The position numbers and the translations under genes were made by a program. A DNA stretch of 64,000 nt, taken from the NCBI RefSeq assembly GCF_024734665.1, contig NZ_CP102931.1, forward strand, positions 3,842,001 to 3,906,000, written 5' to 3'. This document shows, piece after piece, positions 51,609 through 60,226 of the stretch. The stretch's first letter is position 1. Every line of letters starts with the position of its first letter. The notes below the pieces were generated by a model that searched no databases, was not told where the DNA came from, and was given only the letters and a program-made list of their open reading frames with translations. This DNA comes from Variovorax paradoxus (lineage in GTDB: Bacteria > Pseudomonadota > Gammaproteobacteria > Burkholderiales > Burkholderiaceae_C).

Positions 51609-52586
51609 TCAGGCCTTGGTGGCCTCGACCTCGAAATTGGTGACGAAATCCTCGGGCACTTTCGGGCCCCAGGCGTAGAACGAGTCTTCGGGCGGGTGGT
51701 CGGCGGCGCGCCAGTCGTAGTCGCCGGGCACGAAGTCCATGTCGCAGGAGTACTCCGAGTAGCTGCCCCACGGGTCGCGCACGTAGTGGAAGTAGTTCGA
51801 ACCCAGCACGTGGCGCCCCACGCCCCAGCCGCGCACGTGGCCGGCCGCATACATCTGCTCCATGCCCCGGCCGACTTCGTCGATGTTCGCGACGTCCCAG
51901 CTCAGGTGGTGCAGGCCCGGGCCGTTCGAATGCGCCATCGCAATCAGGTGGTGGTCGCTGCCGTGCGCGCCGTGCATGAAGACGATGAGGTCGCCCGAGC
52001 GGTCGGTAACGCGCAAGCCCAGCGCGTCTTCATAGAAGCGCAAGGCCTCGGGCACCTTGGCGCAGAACATCAGGATGTGCGAGAGCCGGCGCGGATGCAC
52101 CTTCGGAATGCGCGCGCGGTTCGGCGAGGCGCCCGTGCCCACCGGCGGGCGCGGCGCGACGACAGGCTCGCTGCCCGCATCCGGCGCGCTCTTCGCGGCC
52201 ACGACGACCTGCACCGGAAAACCCTCCGGGTGCAGCACCCACAGGCCGCGGTCGTCGCCCAGCGGATGCGGCGAGCAGCGCGGCACGCCCAGGCGCTCGA
52301 TGCGCGCGGCAATGGCGTCGAAGTCTTCAGCAAAGCAGGCGAAGCGCAGGTACTGCAGCTTCTTCACCCCGGGCGCCTGGTACAGCGAACCCCAGGCATG
52401 CGGGTGACCTGCGGTGTACAGGTCGAGCCGGTCGCCCTCTCTTCGGGGCTCCAGCCCGAAGGCGTCGTAGAAGCGCGTAGCCTCGTCGAGATCGGGCACG
52501 GTGAAGACGAAGGCATCGAGCGAATGCACGCTGTGCAACGCCGCGCGCTCGGGGCTTTTCTGGGTGCGAAGCTGGATATCGGCCAT
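51609..52586 (-). CDS. VOC-family extradiol-dioxygenase-like enzyme
   Basis: A 325-residue protein with two VOC domains (about 20-130 and 165-290). The likely Fe(II) ligands are H170 in RLSHILMF, H226 or H227 in GLHHLSW and E278 in YSEYSCD, an arrangement like that of BphC-type extradiol dioxygenases. The ATG at 52586 was chosen over one at 52685 because GGAG stands 9 bp upstream. It opens the minus-strand operon and is divergent from the GntR gene. It is probably a catechol-type ring-cleaving step feeding the FAH-family enzyme. Confidence 0.88.
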   Translation of the reverse strand: MADIQLRTQKSPERAALHSVHSLDAFVFTVPDLDEATRFYDAFGLEPRREGDRLDLYTAGHPHAWGSLYQAPGVKKLQYLRFACFAEDFDAIAARIERLGVPRCSPHPLGDDRGLWVLHPEGFPVQVVVAAKSAPDAGSEPVVAPRPPVGTGASPNRARIPKVHPRRLSHILMFCAKVPEALRFYEDALGLRVTDRSGDLIVFMHGAHGSDHHLIAMAHSNGPGLHHLSWDVANIDEVGRGMEQMYAAGHVRGWGVGRHVLGSNYFHYVRDPWGSYSEYSCDMDFVPGDYDWRAADHPPEDSFYAWGPKVPEDFVTNFEVEATKA

Positions 52587-52614
52587 GTCGTATGTCTCCA
52601 ATCGGCTATCCATG

Positions 52615-52640
52615 TTGGAACAAATAATATATTCTTTCAA
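52615..52640. promoter_or_regulatory. Candidate GntR operator in the AT-rich divergent promoter
   Basis: Arms TTGNAANAA and TTNTTNCAA mirror each other around an AT-rich centre (AATAATATAT region), 16 of 26 bases in symmetric pairs. It lies between the VOC operon and the GntR gene. A further 10-bp palindrome, ATCCATGGAT, is at 52661-52670. The whole gap is much richer in A+T than its neighbours, as expected for a regulated promoter. Confidence 0.4.
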
Positions 52641-52722
52641 CGTTAGTCTATTGTTTAGCCATCCATGGATCATTAGGGTTAACAAGTAACATCAGGCCGT
52701 TTTTCGCGGTGACGGGAGTGCA

Positions 52723-53412
52723 ATGAACGAAAAAACGAAAGGCATGAGCCAGACACGACAGGTGTTCACCGAGCTGCGCACGGCCATCGTGGGCGGACGG
52801 CTGCTGCCGGGCTCGAAGCTCAACATCGCCGCGCTGGCCGAAGAGCTGGACGTGAGCGCCGGCGCGGTGCGCGAAGGCCTCGCCATGCTGGAAGCCGAGG
52901 CGCTGGTGGTGTCGGAGCCGGCGCGCGGCTACCGCGTGAGCCCCATTTCGGCGACCGACCTCGAAGAGCTGGTGAAGGCGCGCATCGAGATCGAGAAGCT
53001 GTGCCTGGCCGAAGCCATCCGCCACGGTGATCTCGCCTGGGAAGGCAGCGTGGTCTCGGCGCACCACCGCCTCTCGCGGCTGGCCGAGCGCGACGCGGCC
53101 ATGCCCACGATGCTGAGCGCCGAATGGACGGCGAGCCACGCGGAGTTCCACAACGCGCTGGTGGCCGGCTGCCCGAACGGCTGGCTGCTGCGCATGCACC
53201 AGATGCTCTACCAGCAGAGCGAACGCTACCGGCAGCTGTCGGCGCCGCTGTCGAAGCAGGCGCGAGACGTGGGAGCCGAGCACCAGGCGCTGCTCGATGC
53301 GGTGCTCAACCGCGACATCCAGGCCGCGCAGACACTCATCGCCGAGCACCTGCAGACCACCGGGCGCCTGTTGATGACGGCGCTGAAGGCGAACCCGCCG
53401 GCCGACAGATAG
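52723..53412 (+). CDS. GntR/FadR-type (FCD) transcriptional regulator
   Basis: A 229-residue GntR regulator with winged helix at about residues 8-72 (TELRTAIVGGRLLPGSKLNIAALAEELDVSAGAVREGL in part) and an FCD domain after residue 82. It is divergent from the VOC-FAH-Liv operon and followed 73 bp later by a D-threonine-aldolase-like gene. It likely represses both until an intermediate binds. The start has no strong ribosome site, but homology begins soon after ATG 52723. Confidence 0.9.
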   Translation: MNEKTKGMSQTRQVFTELRTAIVGGRLLPGSKLNIAALAEELDVSAGAVREGLAMLEAEALVVSEPARGYRVSPISATDLEELVKARIEIEKLCLAEAIRHGDLAWEGSVVSAHHRLSRLAERDAAMPTMLSAEWTASHAEFHNALVAGCPNGWLLRMHQMLYQQSERYRQLSAPLSKQARDVGAEHQALLDAVLNRDIQAAQTLIAEHLQTTGRLLMTALKANPPADR

Positions 53413-53485
53413 GAGGCAGGCATTTCGGTGCGATCATCTCGCCCCGATCTCCTCCACAAAACGCCTCCACGAAGGCTTTTTCCCG

Positions 53486-54643
53486 ATGCCCCAAGACCTG
53501 CTGCAAGTCAACGCGCCGCTGATCGGCGTTCCCGGCGGACGCCATCTTCTGGACACCCCGGCCCTGCTGATCGAGCTGCCCGCGATGACGCGCAACATCG
53601 AACGAATGGCTGCCTTTGCCAAGGCCTGCGGCGTGAACCTGCGCCCGCACGTGAAGACGCACAAGTCGGTCGAGATCGCGCGGCGCCAGGTGGCAGCCGG
53701 TGCCGTCGGCGTGAGCTGCGTCACGCTGGGCGAGGCGGAGGTGATGGTCCAGGGCGGCATTCCGGGCGTGCTCATCACTTCGCCCGCCGTCACGCCGAGC
53801 AAGATCGCGCGGCTCATCAAGCTGGCGCAACGCGCGCGTCCGGGCGACGTGATGGTGGTGGTCGACAACCCGCAGAACCTGGCCGACCTGGCGCGCGCCG
53901 CAAGCGAACTCACGCACCCGCTCGACGTGCTGGTGGACTACGGCGCCGGCTACAACCGCACCGGCGCCGCCACGCAGGCGAAGGTGCTCGAACTGGCGGC
54001 GCTGGCCGCCGCCGAGCCGCGCCTGCGGTTGCGCGGGCTGCAGTCGTATGCGGGCAACCTGCAGCACATCGTGTCTCGCGAAGAGCGCAGCGCGGCGGCC
54101 GCCGGCCTGCGCGAAACCGTGGCGGGCATCGTCGCGGCGGCAAAGCGGCAGGGCTTGAACTTCGACATCGTGACGGGCGCCGGTACCGGCACGCACGACC
54201 TCGATTCGCAGGAGAACGCGTTCACCGAACTGCAGGCGGGCTCGTATGTGTTCATGGACGCCGAATACACGAGCGTGCTGGCCAGCGGCGAAGAGCCCTC
54301 GCCCTTCGACGTCTCGCTGTTCGTGCAGACGGCGGTGGTCAGCACGAATGCGCCCGACTGGGTAACGGTGGACGGCGGCACCAAGTGCTTCTCGACCGAC
54401 AGCGGCGTACCGCTGGTGGCGAAAGGCGCCGACGCATCGAGCCGCTACGCCTTCTTCGGCGACGAGCACGGCAAGCTGATGCTGCTCCCGGGCTCGCAGG
54501 CGCAGCGGCCCGCGCTGGGCGCGCGCGTGGAGTTCATCACCCCGCACTGCGACCCGACAGTCAATCTGCATGACGCGTACCACGTGGTCGAAGGCGGCAC
54601 GCTGGTCGCCATCTGGCCGGTGGACGCGCGCGGCCGGCGGTAA
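53486..54643 (+). CDS. D-threonine aldolase / DSD1-like PLP enzyme (alanine racemase fold)
   Basis: A 385-residue fold-type III PLP enzyme. K57 in RPHVKTHK is the PLP lysine, DYGAGYNRTG and GAGTGTH are the phosphate-binding loops, and the C-terminal PHCDPTVNL holds the metal ligands H354 and D356 (or C355) used with Zn or Mn. This is the D-threonine aldolase/D-serine dehydratase group. Substrates are D-3-hydroxy amino acids. A GntR regulator precedes it by 73 bp and an acyl-CoA-dehydrogenase-like gene follows 122 bp on. Confidence 0.9.
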   Translation: MPQDLLQVNAPLIGVPGGRHLLDTPALLIELPAMTRNIERMAAFAKACGVNLRPHVKTHKSVEIARRQVAAGAVGVSCVTLGEAEVMVQGGIPGVLITSPAVTPSKIARLIKLAQRARPGDVMVVVDNPQNLADLARAASELTHPLDVLVDYGAGYNRTGAATQAKVLELAALAAAEPRLRLRGLQSYAGNLQHIVSREERSAAAAGLRETVAGIVAAAKRQGLNFDIVTGAGTGTHDLDSQENAFTELQAGSYVFMDAEYTSVLASGEEPSPFDVSLFVQTAVVSTNAPDWVTVDGGTKCFSTDSGVPLVAKGADASSRYAFFGDEHGKLMLLPGSQAQRPALGARVEFITPHCDPTVNLHDAYHVVEGGTLVAIWPVDARGRR

Positions 54644-54765
54644 GGGATAGGAACGGGCGGCATAAGAAAACTCGAAAAGCGTATTTCACAAGGGCCCCGC
54701 CGCGGGGGACAGTCGGGCGCCTGTCCCTTTCTTTCCGGGCGCCCTTCCAGGAGCGCCCCGCCTCC

Positions 54766-56025
54766 ATGGAATCCATCCAAGCAACGACGCGGCCCGCAAC
54801 GTATACCCCGGGCGTGCAAGCGCCTTCCTCGCAGCAGCTCGCAGCCCGCTTCCGCCCCGTTTTCCAGCGCATCGCCGAGCGTGCGGCACAGCGCGAGAAC
54901 GAACGCGAGCTCGCCTACGAACCCGTGGCCTGGCTCAACGCAGAGCGCTTCGGCGCGCTGCGCGTGCCGCTCGAACATGGCGGCCTGGGCGGCTCGGTCG
55001 AACAGCTCTACGACCTGCTCATCGAACTCGGCGAGGCCGACTCCAACCTGCCGCAGATCCTGCGCGCGCACTTCGGCTTCATCGAGCGGCTGTTCGCGGA
55101 GATCGACCCCGCCCTGCACGGCCCGTGGATGCGCCTTGCGGCCGAGGGTGTGATCTTCGGCAACGCCACCACCGAGCTTGGCGAAGGCCCGCTCGGGACG
55201 CTGCAGACCACGCTGAAGCGCGACGGCGACGCGTGGCGGCTCGATGGCGACAAGTACTACAGCACCGGCACGCTGTACGCCGACTGGATCTCTGTTTCGG
55301 CCCAGCGCCTGAACGACGACGGCAGCAGCGATCGCGTGATTGCGCTCGTGCCGGCCGAAGCGCAGGGCGTGGAGCGCGTGGACGACTGGCGCGGCTTTGG
55401 CCAGCGGCTGAGCGCATCGGGCACCACGCGCTTTCGCAATGTGCGGGTGAAGCCCGAGAACGTGCTGTTGTACGTGCGCGACCAGCCCACGCCGCTGACC
55501 GCGCATTTCCAGCTCACGCACCTTGCCACGCTGGCGGGCATTGCGCGCGCCATCGTGCGCGATGCCGTGGCCTTCGTGCAGCCGCGCAAGCGCGTCTACA
55601 GCCACGGCAGCGGCGACACGCCGCGCGAAGATCCGCTGGTGCAGCAGGTCATCGGCCAGCTCGCTAGCACGGCCTTCGTCGCAGCCTCGACCGTGCAGGC
55701 CGTGGCGCGCGGGCTGGGCGAAGTCGATCGTTTCCGCCAGCGTGGCGAAGCCGTGCCCGAGAGCCTGCTGTTCGAGGTGGAACTGAACACAGCCAAGGCG
55801 CAGGCCGGCATCGTCGACGCGGTGCTGCAAGCGGGTACGCGGCTGTTCGACATCGGCGGCGCCTCGGCGCTGCAGGAAGACCGGCGGCTCGACCGGCACT
55901 GGCGCAATGCGCGCACGCTGGCCTCGCACAACCCGACCATCTACAAGGGGCGCGTGGTGGGCGACTACCTGCTCAACGGGGCAAGGCCGACTTTCTATTG
56001 GGCGGTGGGAAGCAGCAGCGCTTAA
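54766..56025 (+). CDS. Acyl-CoA-dehydrogenase-fold monooxygenase (SfnB/DszC-like)
   Basis: A 419-residue protein of the acyl-CoA dehydrogenase superfamily. It shows FGALRVPLEHGGLGGSVEQL, NATTELGEGPLGT, DGDKYYSTGTLYADWISV and a C-terminal RTLASHNPTIYKGRVVGDYLLNG segment, the pattern of the SfnB/DszC branch, in which FMNH2-dependent monooxygenases act on sulfur compounds rather than CoA thioesters. The usual catalytic Glu of CoA dehydrogenases is not obvious. CAGGAG lies upstream of ATG 54766. Flavin reductase is not in view, so sulfur-source use is only a family-level inference. Confidence 0.85.
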   Translation: MESIQATTRPATYTPGVQAPSSQQLAARFRPVFQRIAERAAQRENERELAYEPVAWLNAERFGALRVPLEHGGLGGSVEQLYDLLIELGEADSNLPQILRAHFGFIERLFAEIDPALHGPWMRLAAEGVIFGNATTELGEGPLGTLQTTLKRDGDAWRLDGDKYYSTGTLYADWISVSAQRLNDDGSSDRVIALVPAEAQGVERVDDWRGFGQRLSASGTTRFRNVRVKPENVLLYVRDQPTPLTAHFQLTHLATLAGIARAIVRDAVAFVQPRKRVYSHGSGDTPREDPLVQQVIGQLASTAFVAASTVQAVARGLGEVDRFRQRGEAVPESLLFEVELNTAKAQAGIVDAVLQAGTRLFDIGGASALQEDRRLDRHWRNARTLASHNPTIYKGRVVGDYLLNGARPTFYWAVGSSSA

Positions 56026-56059
56026 AGTCGCGGGTCTTTCACCGGACCCGTCTTCTTTC

Positions 56060-56281
56060 ATGCGCCGATTGCTGCTCGCCCTTTTCCCCCTCGCCACCGC
56101 CATTGCCGGCTGTACCACTCCGGTGACCGGCGTGGTGCGTCTCTACGATGGGATCCTGCGGGCGGCGAGCCAGCAGGAAGCGGAAGCCTACTGCCGCAAG
56201 GACGGAAACCCGATCCGCTTTCTGGAGCAGGCCGATGCGCCGAACACGCCGGGCAGCGGCGTGCTCTTCAGGTGCGACTGA
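56060..56281 (+). CDS. Small lipoprotein of unknown function
   Basis: A 73-residue protein with lipoprotein signal (RRLLLALFPLATAIAGC, lipobox AIAGC, Cys at 18) and a mature part of 55 residues with two cysteines (AYCRKDG, LFRCD) that may form a disulfide. Such short lipoproteins are common in Burkholderiales but have no assigned role. It follows the monooxygenase by 34 bp. Confidence 0.75.
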   Translation: MRRLLLALFPLATAIAGCTTPVTGVVRLYDGILRAASQQEAEAYCRKDGNPIRFLEQADAPNTPGSGVLFRCD

Positions 56282-56291
56282 AGGGAGTGCG

Positions 56292-56606
56292 TCAGACGCG
56301 CGGAAGCGCCGCCAGGAAGGTGGACACGACAATCGCGGCGGCGCGGTCGAGCTGCAGGATGTCTCCCACTTCGAAAGCGTGCGGCGCTGTGCGTCCACTC
56401 GAACCGAGTGGTTTGCGGATCTCGACAAGAACTTCGGCCGCCAGCTCGCGGTCACTGCGCGGCTGGCCGTCGGGGTGCATCACCCATTCATCGACTTGAT
56501 CGAATGGAATGCTGCGAAAGACCCCCACGATGGGGATGTACTTGTAGCGATCCTCGCCCACCAGAATGGGCACGCTGAGGTTGCAAAAAAACGTGGTCGT
56601 CGACAT
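56292..56606 (-). CDS. Unknown 104-residue protein
   Basis: No family recognised. The sequence starts STTTFFCNLSVPILVGEDRYKYIPIVGVFRSIPF, followed by a hydrophilic middle (DEWVMHPDGQPRSDRELAAEVLVEIRKPLG) and a hydrophobic helix near the end (AAAIVVSTFLAAL). It is convergent with the small lipoprotein gene, with 10 bp between stops. Composition and lack of a ribosome site leave moderate doubt. Confidence 0.6.
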   Translation of the reverse strand: MSTTTFFCNLSVPILVGEDRYKYIPIVGVFRSIPFDQVDEWVMHPDGQPRSDRELAAEVLVEIRKPLGSSGRTAPHAFEVGDILQLDRAAAIVVSTFLAALPRV

Positions 56607-56979
56607 GCAGGATCGCCGTCGCTAAGCAAAGCTTTCAATTGTTAATGAGTGCGCTGTCAGGGGCCATCCTCCATGGATGCCATCAGAGGGAAGACGTGAC
56701 CTTCTGCACACAAATTGCCTCCATCCTCACCCATTCTCCCTTTAAAACAACTACTTAATTCTTACACAAAGACACCAAAAAAGCACTTTGAATTGCTTTT
56801 CGGTTGTTTACACACGAATTTGAAGGGCCCGACCACGGGCAAAGGCGGTGCAGCCGCACCTGGAGAAGGCGGGGGGATGCGAGGGTGCGCGAAGAACGGC
56901 GTCTGCGGGCTGGGGGATTACCCGGCCGCCCGCGCGCAGGCAAACGAGTCGCGGGGGCCTGAAGCCCGAGGGAGCAGGA
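56607..56979. other. AT-rich intergenic region without a gene
   Basis: No reading frame of convincing composition. The stretch 56690-56830 is much richer in A+T than anything nearby. AAAAGCA (56779-56785) and TGCTTTT (56794-56800) form an inverted repeat with an 8-base loop; on the minus strand it is followed by a T-run and could end transcripts from the enoyl-CoA hydratase gene. The remainder shows nothing recognisable. Confidence 0.45.
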
Positions 56980-57810
56980 TCAGGCCGGAGCGCTGAAACT
57001 CGGCGCGCGCCGCTCGATGTTGGCCTTCACGGCCTCGGCCTGGTTCGGGCTGCCGATCAGGGCCTTCTGCTCGACCGACTCGGCCAGCAGCATCTCGGCC
57101 GCACTGTGCGACGCCGACGCATTGAGCAACCGCTTGCCGGCGCGGATCGCGTCGGGGCTCTTGCCCGCAATCTCGTGTGCCATCTGCAGCGCCTCGGCCA
57201 GCGGATCGGTTGCGACGCGGGTGGCGAAGCCGATGCGCAAGGCTTCTTCGCCCGAAAAGATGCGGCCCGTGAAGGTGAGTTCGCGCACCACGTCGCTGCG
57301 GGCGAGCTCGCGCATCAGCACCATGCCGGCCATGTCGGGCACCAGGCCCCACTTGATTTCCATCACCGAAAGCTTGGTGTCGGGCGCGACGATGCGGATG
57401 TCCGCACCCAGCGCTACCTGCAAGCCGCCGCCGAAGGCCACGCCGTGCACGGCGGCAATGACCGGCACCGGCACCTCGCGCCAGACCATCGCCACCTGCT
57501 GCGCGGCATTCGAGATGCCGTGCGTGCGCACCACCAGGTCGGCGCCGGCTGCACCCTCGCCCAGCACTCCGGAGCCCGCGCCTTGCTGCTGCATGCGCTC
57601 GAAAGATGCCATGTCGAGCCCCGCGCAGAAAGCCTTGCCGCGGCCGGAGATCACCACGGCCCGCACCGCCCTGTCGTCGCGCAGCGCCTCGCCGGCTTCG
57701 ATCAGCGCGTCGAACATCGCGGGGTCGAGCGCGTTCATCTTGTCGGCGCGTGCGAGCTGCAGTTCCACCACGCCATCGGCGTGGCGGGTCCATTCGATGC
57801 GGTCGGTCAT
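56980..57810 (-). CDS. Enoyl-CoA hydratase/isomerase (crotonase) family protein
   Basis: A 276-residue crotonase. The oxyanion-hole motifs are FCAGLDMASF and GVAFGGGLQVALGADIRI. The MEIKWGLVPDMAG segment that follows is near the site of the catalytic Glu. The ATG at 57810 is where homology starts. It is divergent from the PhoX-type gene with 88 bp between them. It may serve fatty-acid or ring-derived acyl-CoA hydration; the specific reaction is not set by the sequence. Confidence 0.88.
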   Translation of the reverse strand: MTDRIEWTRHADGVVELQLARADKMNALDPAMFDALIEAGEALRDDRAVRAVVISGRGKAFCAGLDMASFERMQQQGAGSGVLGEGAAGADLVVRTHGISNAAQQVAMVWREVPVPVIAAVHGVAFGGGLQVALGADIRIVAPDTKLSVMEIKWGLVPDMAGMVLMRELARSDVVRELTFTGRIFSGEEALRIGFATRVATDPLAEALQMAHEIAGKSPDAIRAGKRLLNASASHSAAEMLLAESVEQKALIGSPNQAEAVKANIERRAPSFSAPA

Positions 57811-57898
57811 TCGATGTCTCCTGGGCGGTTGCCGCGCCAGTATCGCCGGGTGCGGTGCTCGGCGATGATCGCGGCTGTCGCCTACACAACACCCCGCC

Positions 57899-59767
57899 AT
57901 GCCCCTGGACCGCCGTCACTTTCTTCTTCAATCGGGCTCCGCCGCCGCCGTGGTGGCGCTCTTCGGCCAAGGTTGCGCCGTGCCTTCCTCGCCCACGGGC
58001 CGCGGCAACGTGCTGGGCTTCACGGGCGTGCCGGCCTCGTTGCGCGACGGCATCGTCGTGCCGCCCGAATACGAGTGGCAATTGCTCTATCCCTGGGGCA
58101 CGCCCACCGGCGTCGCGGGCAGCATGCCGGCCTTCGCGCCCGATGCAGGCAACAGCGCCGACGACCAGGCCGTGCAGGCCGGCATGCATCACGACGGCAT
58201 GCACTTCTTCGCGCTCGACGCAAGCGGCGACCGCGGCCTGCTCGTGATGAACCACGAATACACCGACGAGCAACTGCTGCACACCGACGGCGTCAAGGCG
58301 TGGACTGCCGAGAAGGCGCGCAAGTCGCTGCACGCCATGGGTGTCTCGGTGATCGAGATCCGGCGCACCGGCCAGGGGTGGCAGCAGGTGCGGCCCTCGC
58401 CCTTTGCGCGTCGCGTGCACGGCAACACGCCGATGCGCATCACCGGCCCCGCCGCGGGCACGCCGCTGATGCGCACTGCCGCCAACCCGGCGGGCGACGC
58501 GGTGTTCGGCACCTTCGCCAACTGCGCCATGGGCGTCACGCCCTGGGGCACCTACCTCACCTGCGAGGAAAACTTCCATGGCTATTTCGGCGGCCCGAAG
58601 GAAGCGGCCCAGGGCGCGACGGCGGCGCAGCGCCGCTACGGCACGGTGGCCGGCTCGCAGTGGGTCGAGTACTGGCGCTTCGACGAGCGCTTCGACCTGA
58701 GTCGGCATCCGAACGAGCCGCACCGCTTCGGCTGGGTGGTCGAGATCGACCCCTTCGATCCGACCGCCCCGCCCATCAAGCGCACCGCGCTCGGCCGCAA
58801 GCGGCAAGAGAGCGCCACCTGCACCGTCGCCAGGGACGGCCGGCTGGTGGTCTACATGGGCGACGACTCGCGCTTCGAATACATCTACAAGTTCATCAGC
58901 CGCGAGAAGGTGCGTCCCGGCACCGATGCCGCCGCTCGTGCCGCCAACCGCCACCTGCTCGACGACGGCACCCTCTACGTAGCGCGCTACGACGCTGGCG
59001 GCCGCGGCCGATGGCTCGAGCTCGTGCACGGCCGCGACGGCCTCGACGCGGCGCACGGCTTCGCCGACCAGGCCGAGGTGCTGATCCATGCGCGGCTGGC
59101 GGGCGACGTCGTAGGCGGCACGAAGATGGACCGTCCCGAGTGGATTGCCATTCACCCGCAAAGCGGCGAGGTCTACGTCACCCTCACCAACAACAGCCAG
59201 CGCGGCGACGCCGGCAAGCCCGGCCCCGACGCGGCCAACCCGCGTGCCAACAATCTCTTCGGCGGCATCCTGCGCTGGCGCGAGGACGGTGGCGACGCTG
59301 CCAGCACCGGCTTTGCCTGGGACCACTTCGCGCTCGCCGGCGATCCCGCACAGCCCGGCAGCGGCGCACGCTATCCGTCGGGCGATGCCGACATGTTCGG
59401 TGCTCCCGACGGCCTGCACTTCGACCGGGGCGGCCTGCTCTGGATCCAGACCGACCTGAGCGGCCAGGTGCTCGGCAAGCCGCCCTACACCTCGCTGGGC
59501 AACAACCAGATGCTGTGCGCCGACCCGGCTTCGGGCCGCATCAAGCGCTTTCTTACCGGGCCCAACGGCTGCGAGATCACGGGCTGCGTGGTCACGCCCG
59601 ACCGGCACACGCTGTTCGTCAACATCCAGCATCCGGGCGAGGCGCGCGACGACGGCGACACCAGGCACAACAGCGCCTGGCCCGATGGCACCGAGCCGGG
59701 CAGCGCGCGGCCGCGCTCGGCAACGCTGGCAATACGCCGGCGCGACGGCGGTATCGTCGGCACCTGA
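57899..59767 (+). CDS. PhoX-type phosphatase (DUF839), Tat-exported lipoprotein-like
   Basis: A 622-residue PhoX/DUF839 protein. The N-terminus DRRHFLLQSGSAAAVVALFGQGC has a twin-arginine signal and a lipobox-like cysteine at residue 24. Family motifs include the late CEENFHGYFG and GAPDGLHFDRGGLLWIQTD. PhoX enzymes are Ca/Fe-dependent monoesterases. The protein is probably anchored in or exported to the periplasm. It is followed 38 bp later by a DUF488 gene on the same strand. Confidence 0.85.
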   Translation: MPLDRRHFLLQSGSAAAVVALFGQGCAVPSSPTGRGNVLGFTGVPASLRDGIVVPPEYEWQLLYPWGTPTGVAGSMPAFAPDAGNSADDQAVQAGMHHDGMHFFALDASGDRGLLVMNHEYTDEQLLHTDGVKAWTAEKARKSLHAMGVSVIEIRRTGQGWQQVRPSPFARRVHGNTPMRITGPAAGTPLMRTAANPAGDAVFGTFANCAMGVTPWGTYLTCEENFHGYFGGPKEAAQGATAAQRRYGTVAGSQWVEYWRFDERFDLSRHPNEPHRFGWVVEIDPFDPTAPPIKRTALGRKRQESATCTVARDGRLVVYMGDDSRFEYIYKFISREKVRPGTDAAARAANRHLLDDGTLYVARYDAGGRGRWLELVHGRDGLDAAHGFADQAEVLIHARLAGDVVGGTKMDRPEWIAIHPQSGEVYVTLTNNSQRGDAGKPGPDAANPRANNLFGGILRWREDGGDAASTGFAWDHFALAGDPAQPGSGARYPSGDADMFGAPDGLHFDRGGLLWIQTDLSGQVLGKPPYTSLGNNQMLCADPASGRIKRFLTGPNGCEITGCVVTPDRHTLFVNIQHPGEARDDGDTRHNSAWPDGTEPGSARPRSATLAIRRRDGGIVGT

Positions 59768-59805
59768 GACATCGGCTCAAAGCCCAAGGGAAAAGGAAAA
59801 ACACC

Positions 59806-60204
59806 ATGAGCATCCGCATCGTCCGCCTCGGCACCCCGCGCGCCACCGGCGAAGGCCTGCGCGTCGGCACCGTGCGCCGCCCGCCGCGCGGCGTTCCGAA
59901 GACCGAGTTTGCCTCGCAGGACTGGTACGACGTGTGGTACCCGAACCTCGCGCCCTCCGTCGAGACAATGAAGCAGGCGCAGGAGGCCCAGAAAGCGAAC
60001 TCGCCTGCGCAATGGAACGCCTTCGTGCGCAAGTTCAAGGCCGAGATGGCCGAGTCCGATGCGAGCCGCAGCCTCGACCTGCTGGCCGCGCTGTCGCACG
60101 GCACGGCCCTGTCGGTGGGCTGCTACTGCGAGGACGAAGCGCACTGCCACCGCTCCGTGCTGCGCAGCCTGCTGGCCGAGCGCGGTGCAGACATTGCGGA
60201 CTGA
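59806..60204 (+). CDS. DUF488 family protein
   Basis: A 132-residue DUF488 protein with the hallmark CYCEDEAHCHRSVL (CxC then CHR) near the C-terminus and the opening VRLGTPR. Members are small cytoplasmic proteins of uncertain role, with a possible nucleic-acid or redox function. The ATG at 59806 has AAAGGAAA upstream. It is 22 bp before the Lrp/AsnC gene and may share its transcript. Confidence 0.85.
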   Translation: MSIRIVRLGTPRATGEGLRVGTVRRPPRGVPKTEFASQDWYDVWYPNLAPSVETMKQAQEAQKANSPAQWNAFVRKFKAEMAESDASRSLDLLAALSHGTALSVGCYCEDEAHCHRSVLRSLLAERGADIAD

Positions 60205-60226
60205 GCAGGGGCAAGGCGAAGCTCGC

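Noticed and set aside
54644..54765. GGGCGCC...GGCGCCC hairpin between the D-threonine-aldolase-like and monooxygenase genes
   Set aside because: Loop of about 15 bases and no T-run; too common in GC-rich DNA to call a terminator.
56848..60204. 1118-residue plus-strand frame crossing the enoyl-CoA hydratase and PhoX genes
   Set aside because: Only its last 132 residues (DUF488) are real; the rest is an out-of-frame reading of PhoX and antisense of the hydratase.
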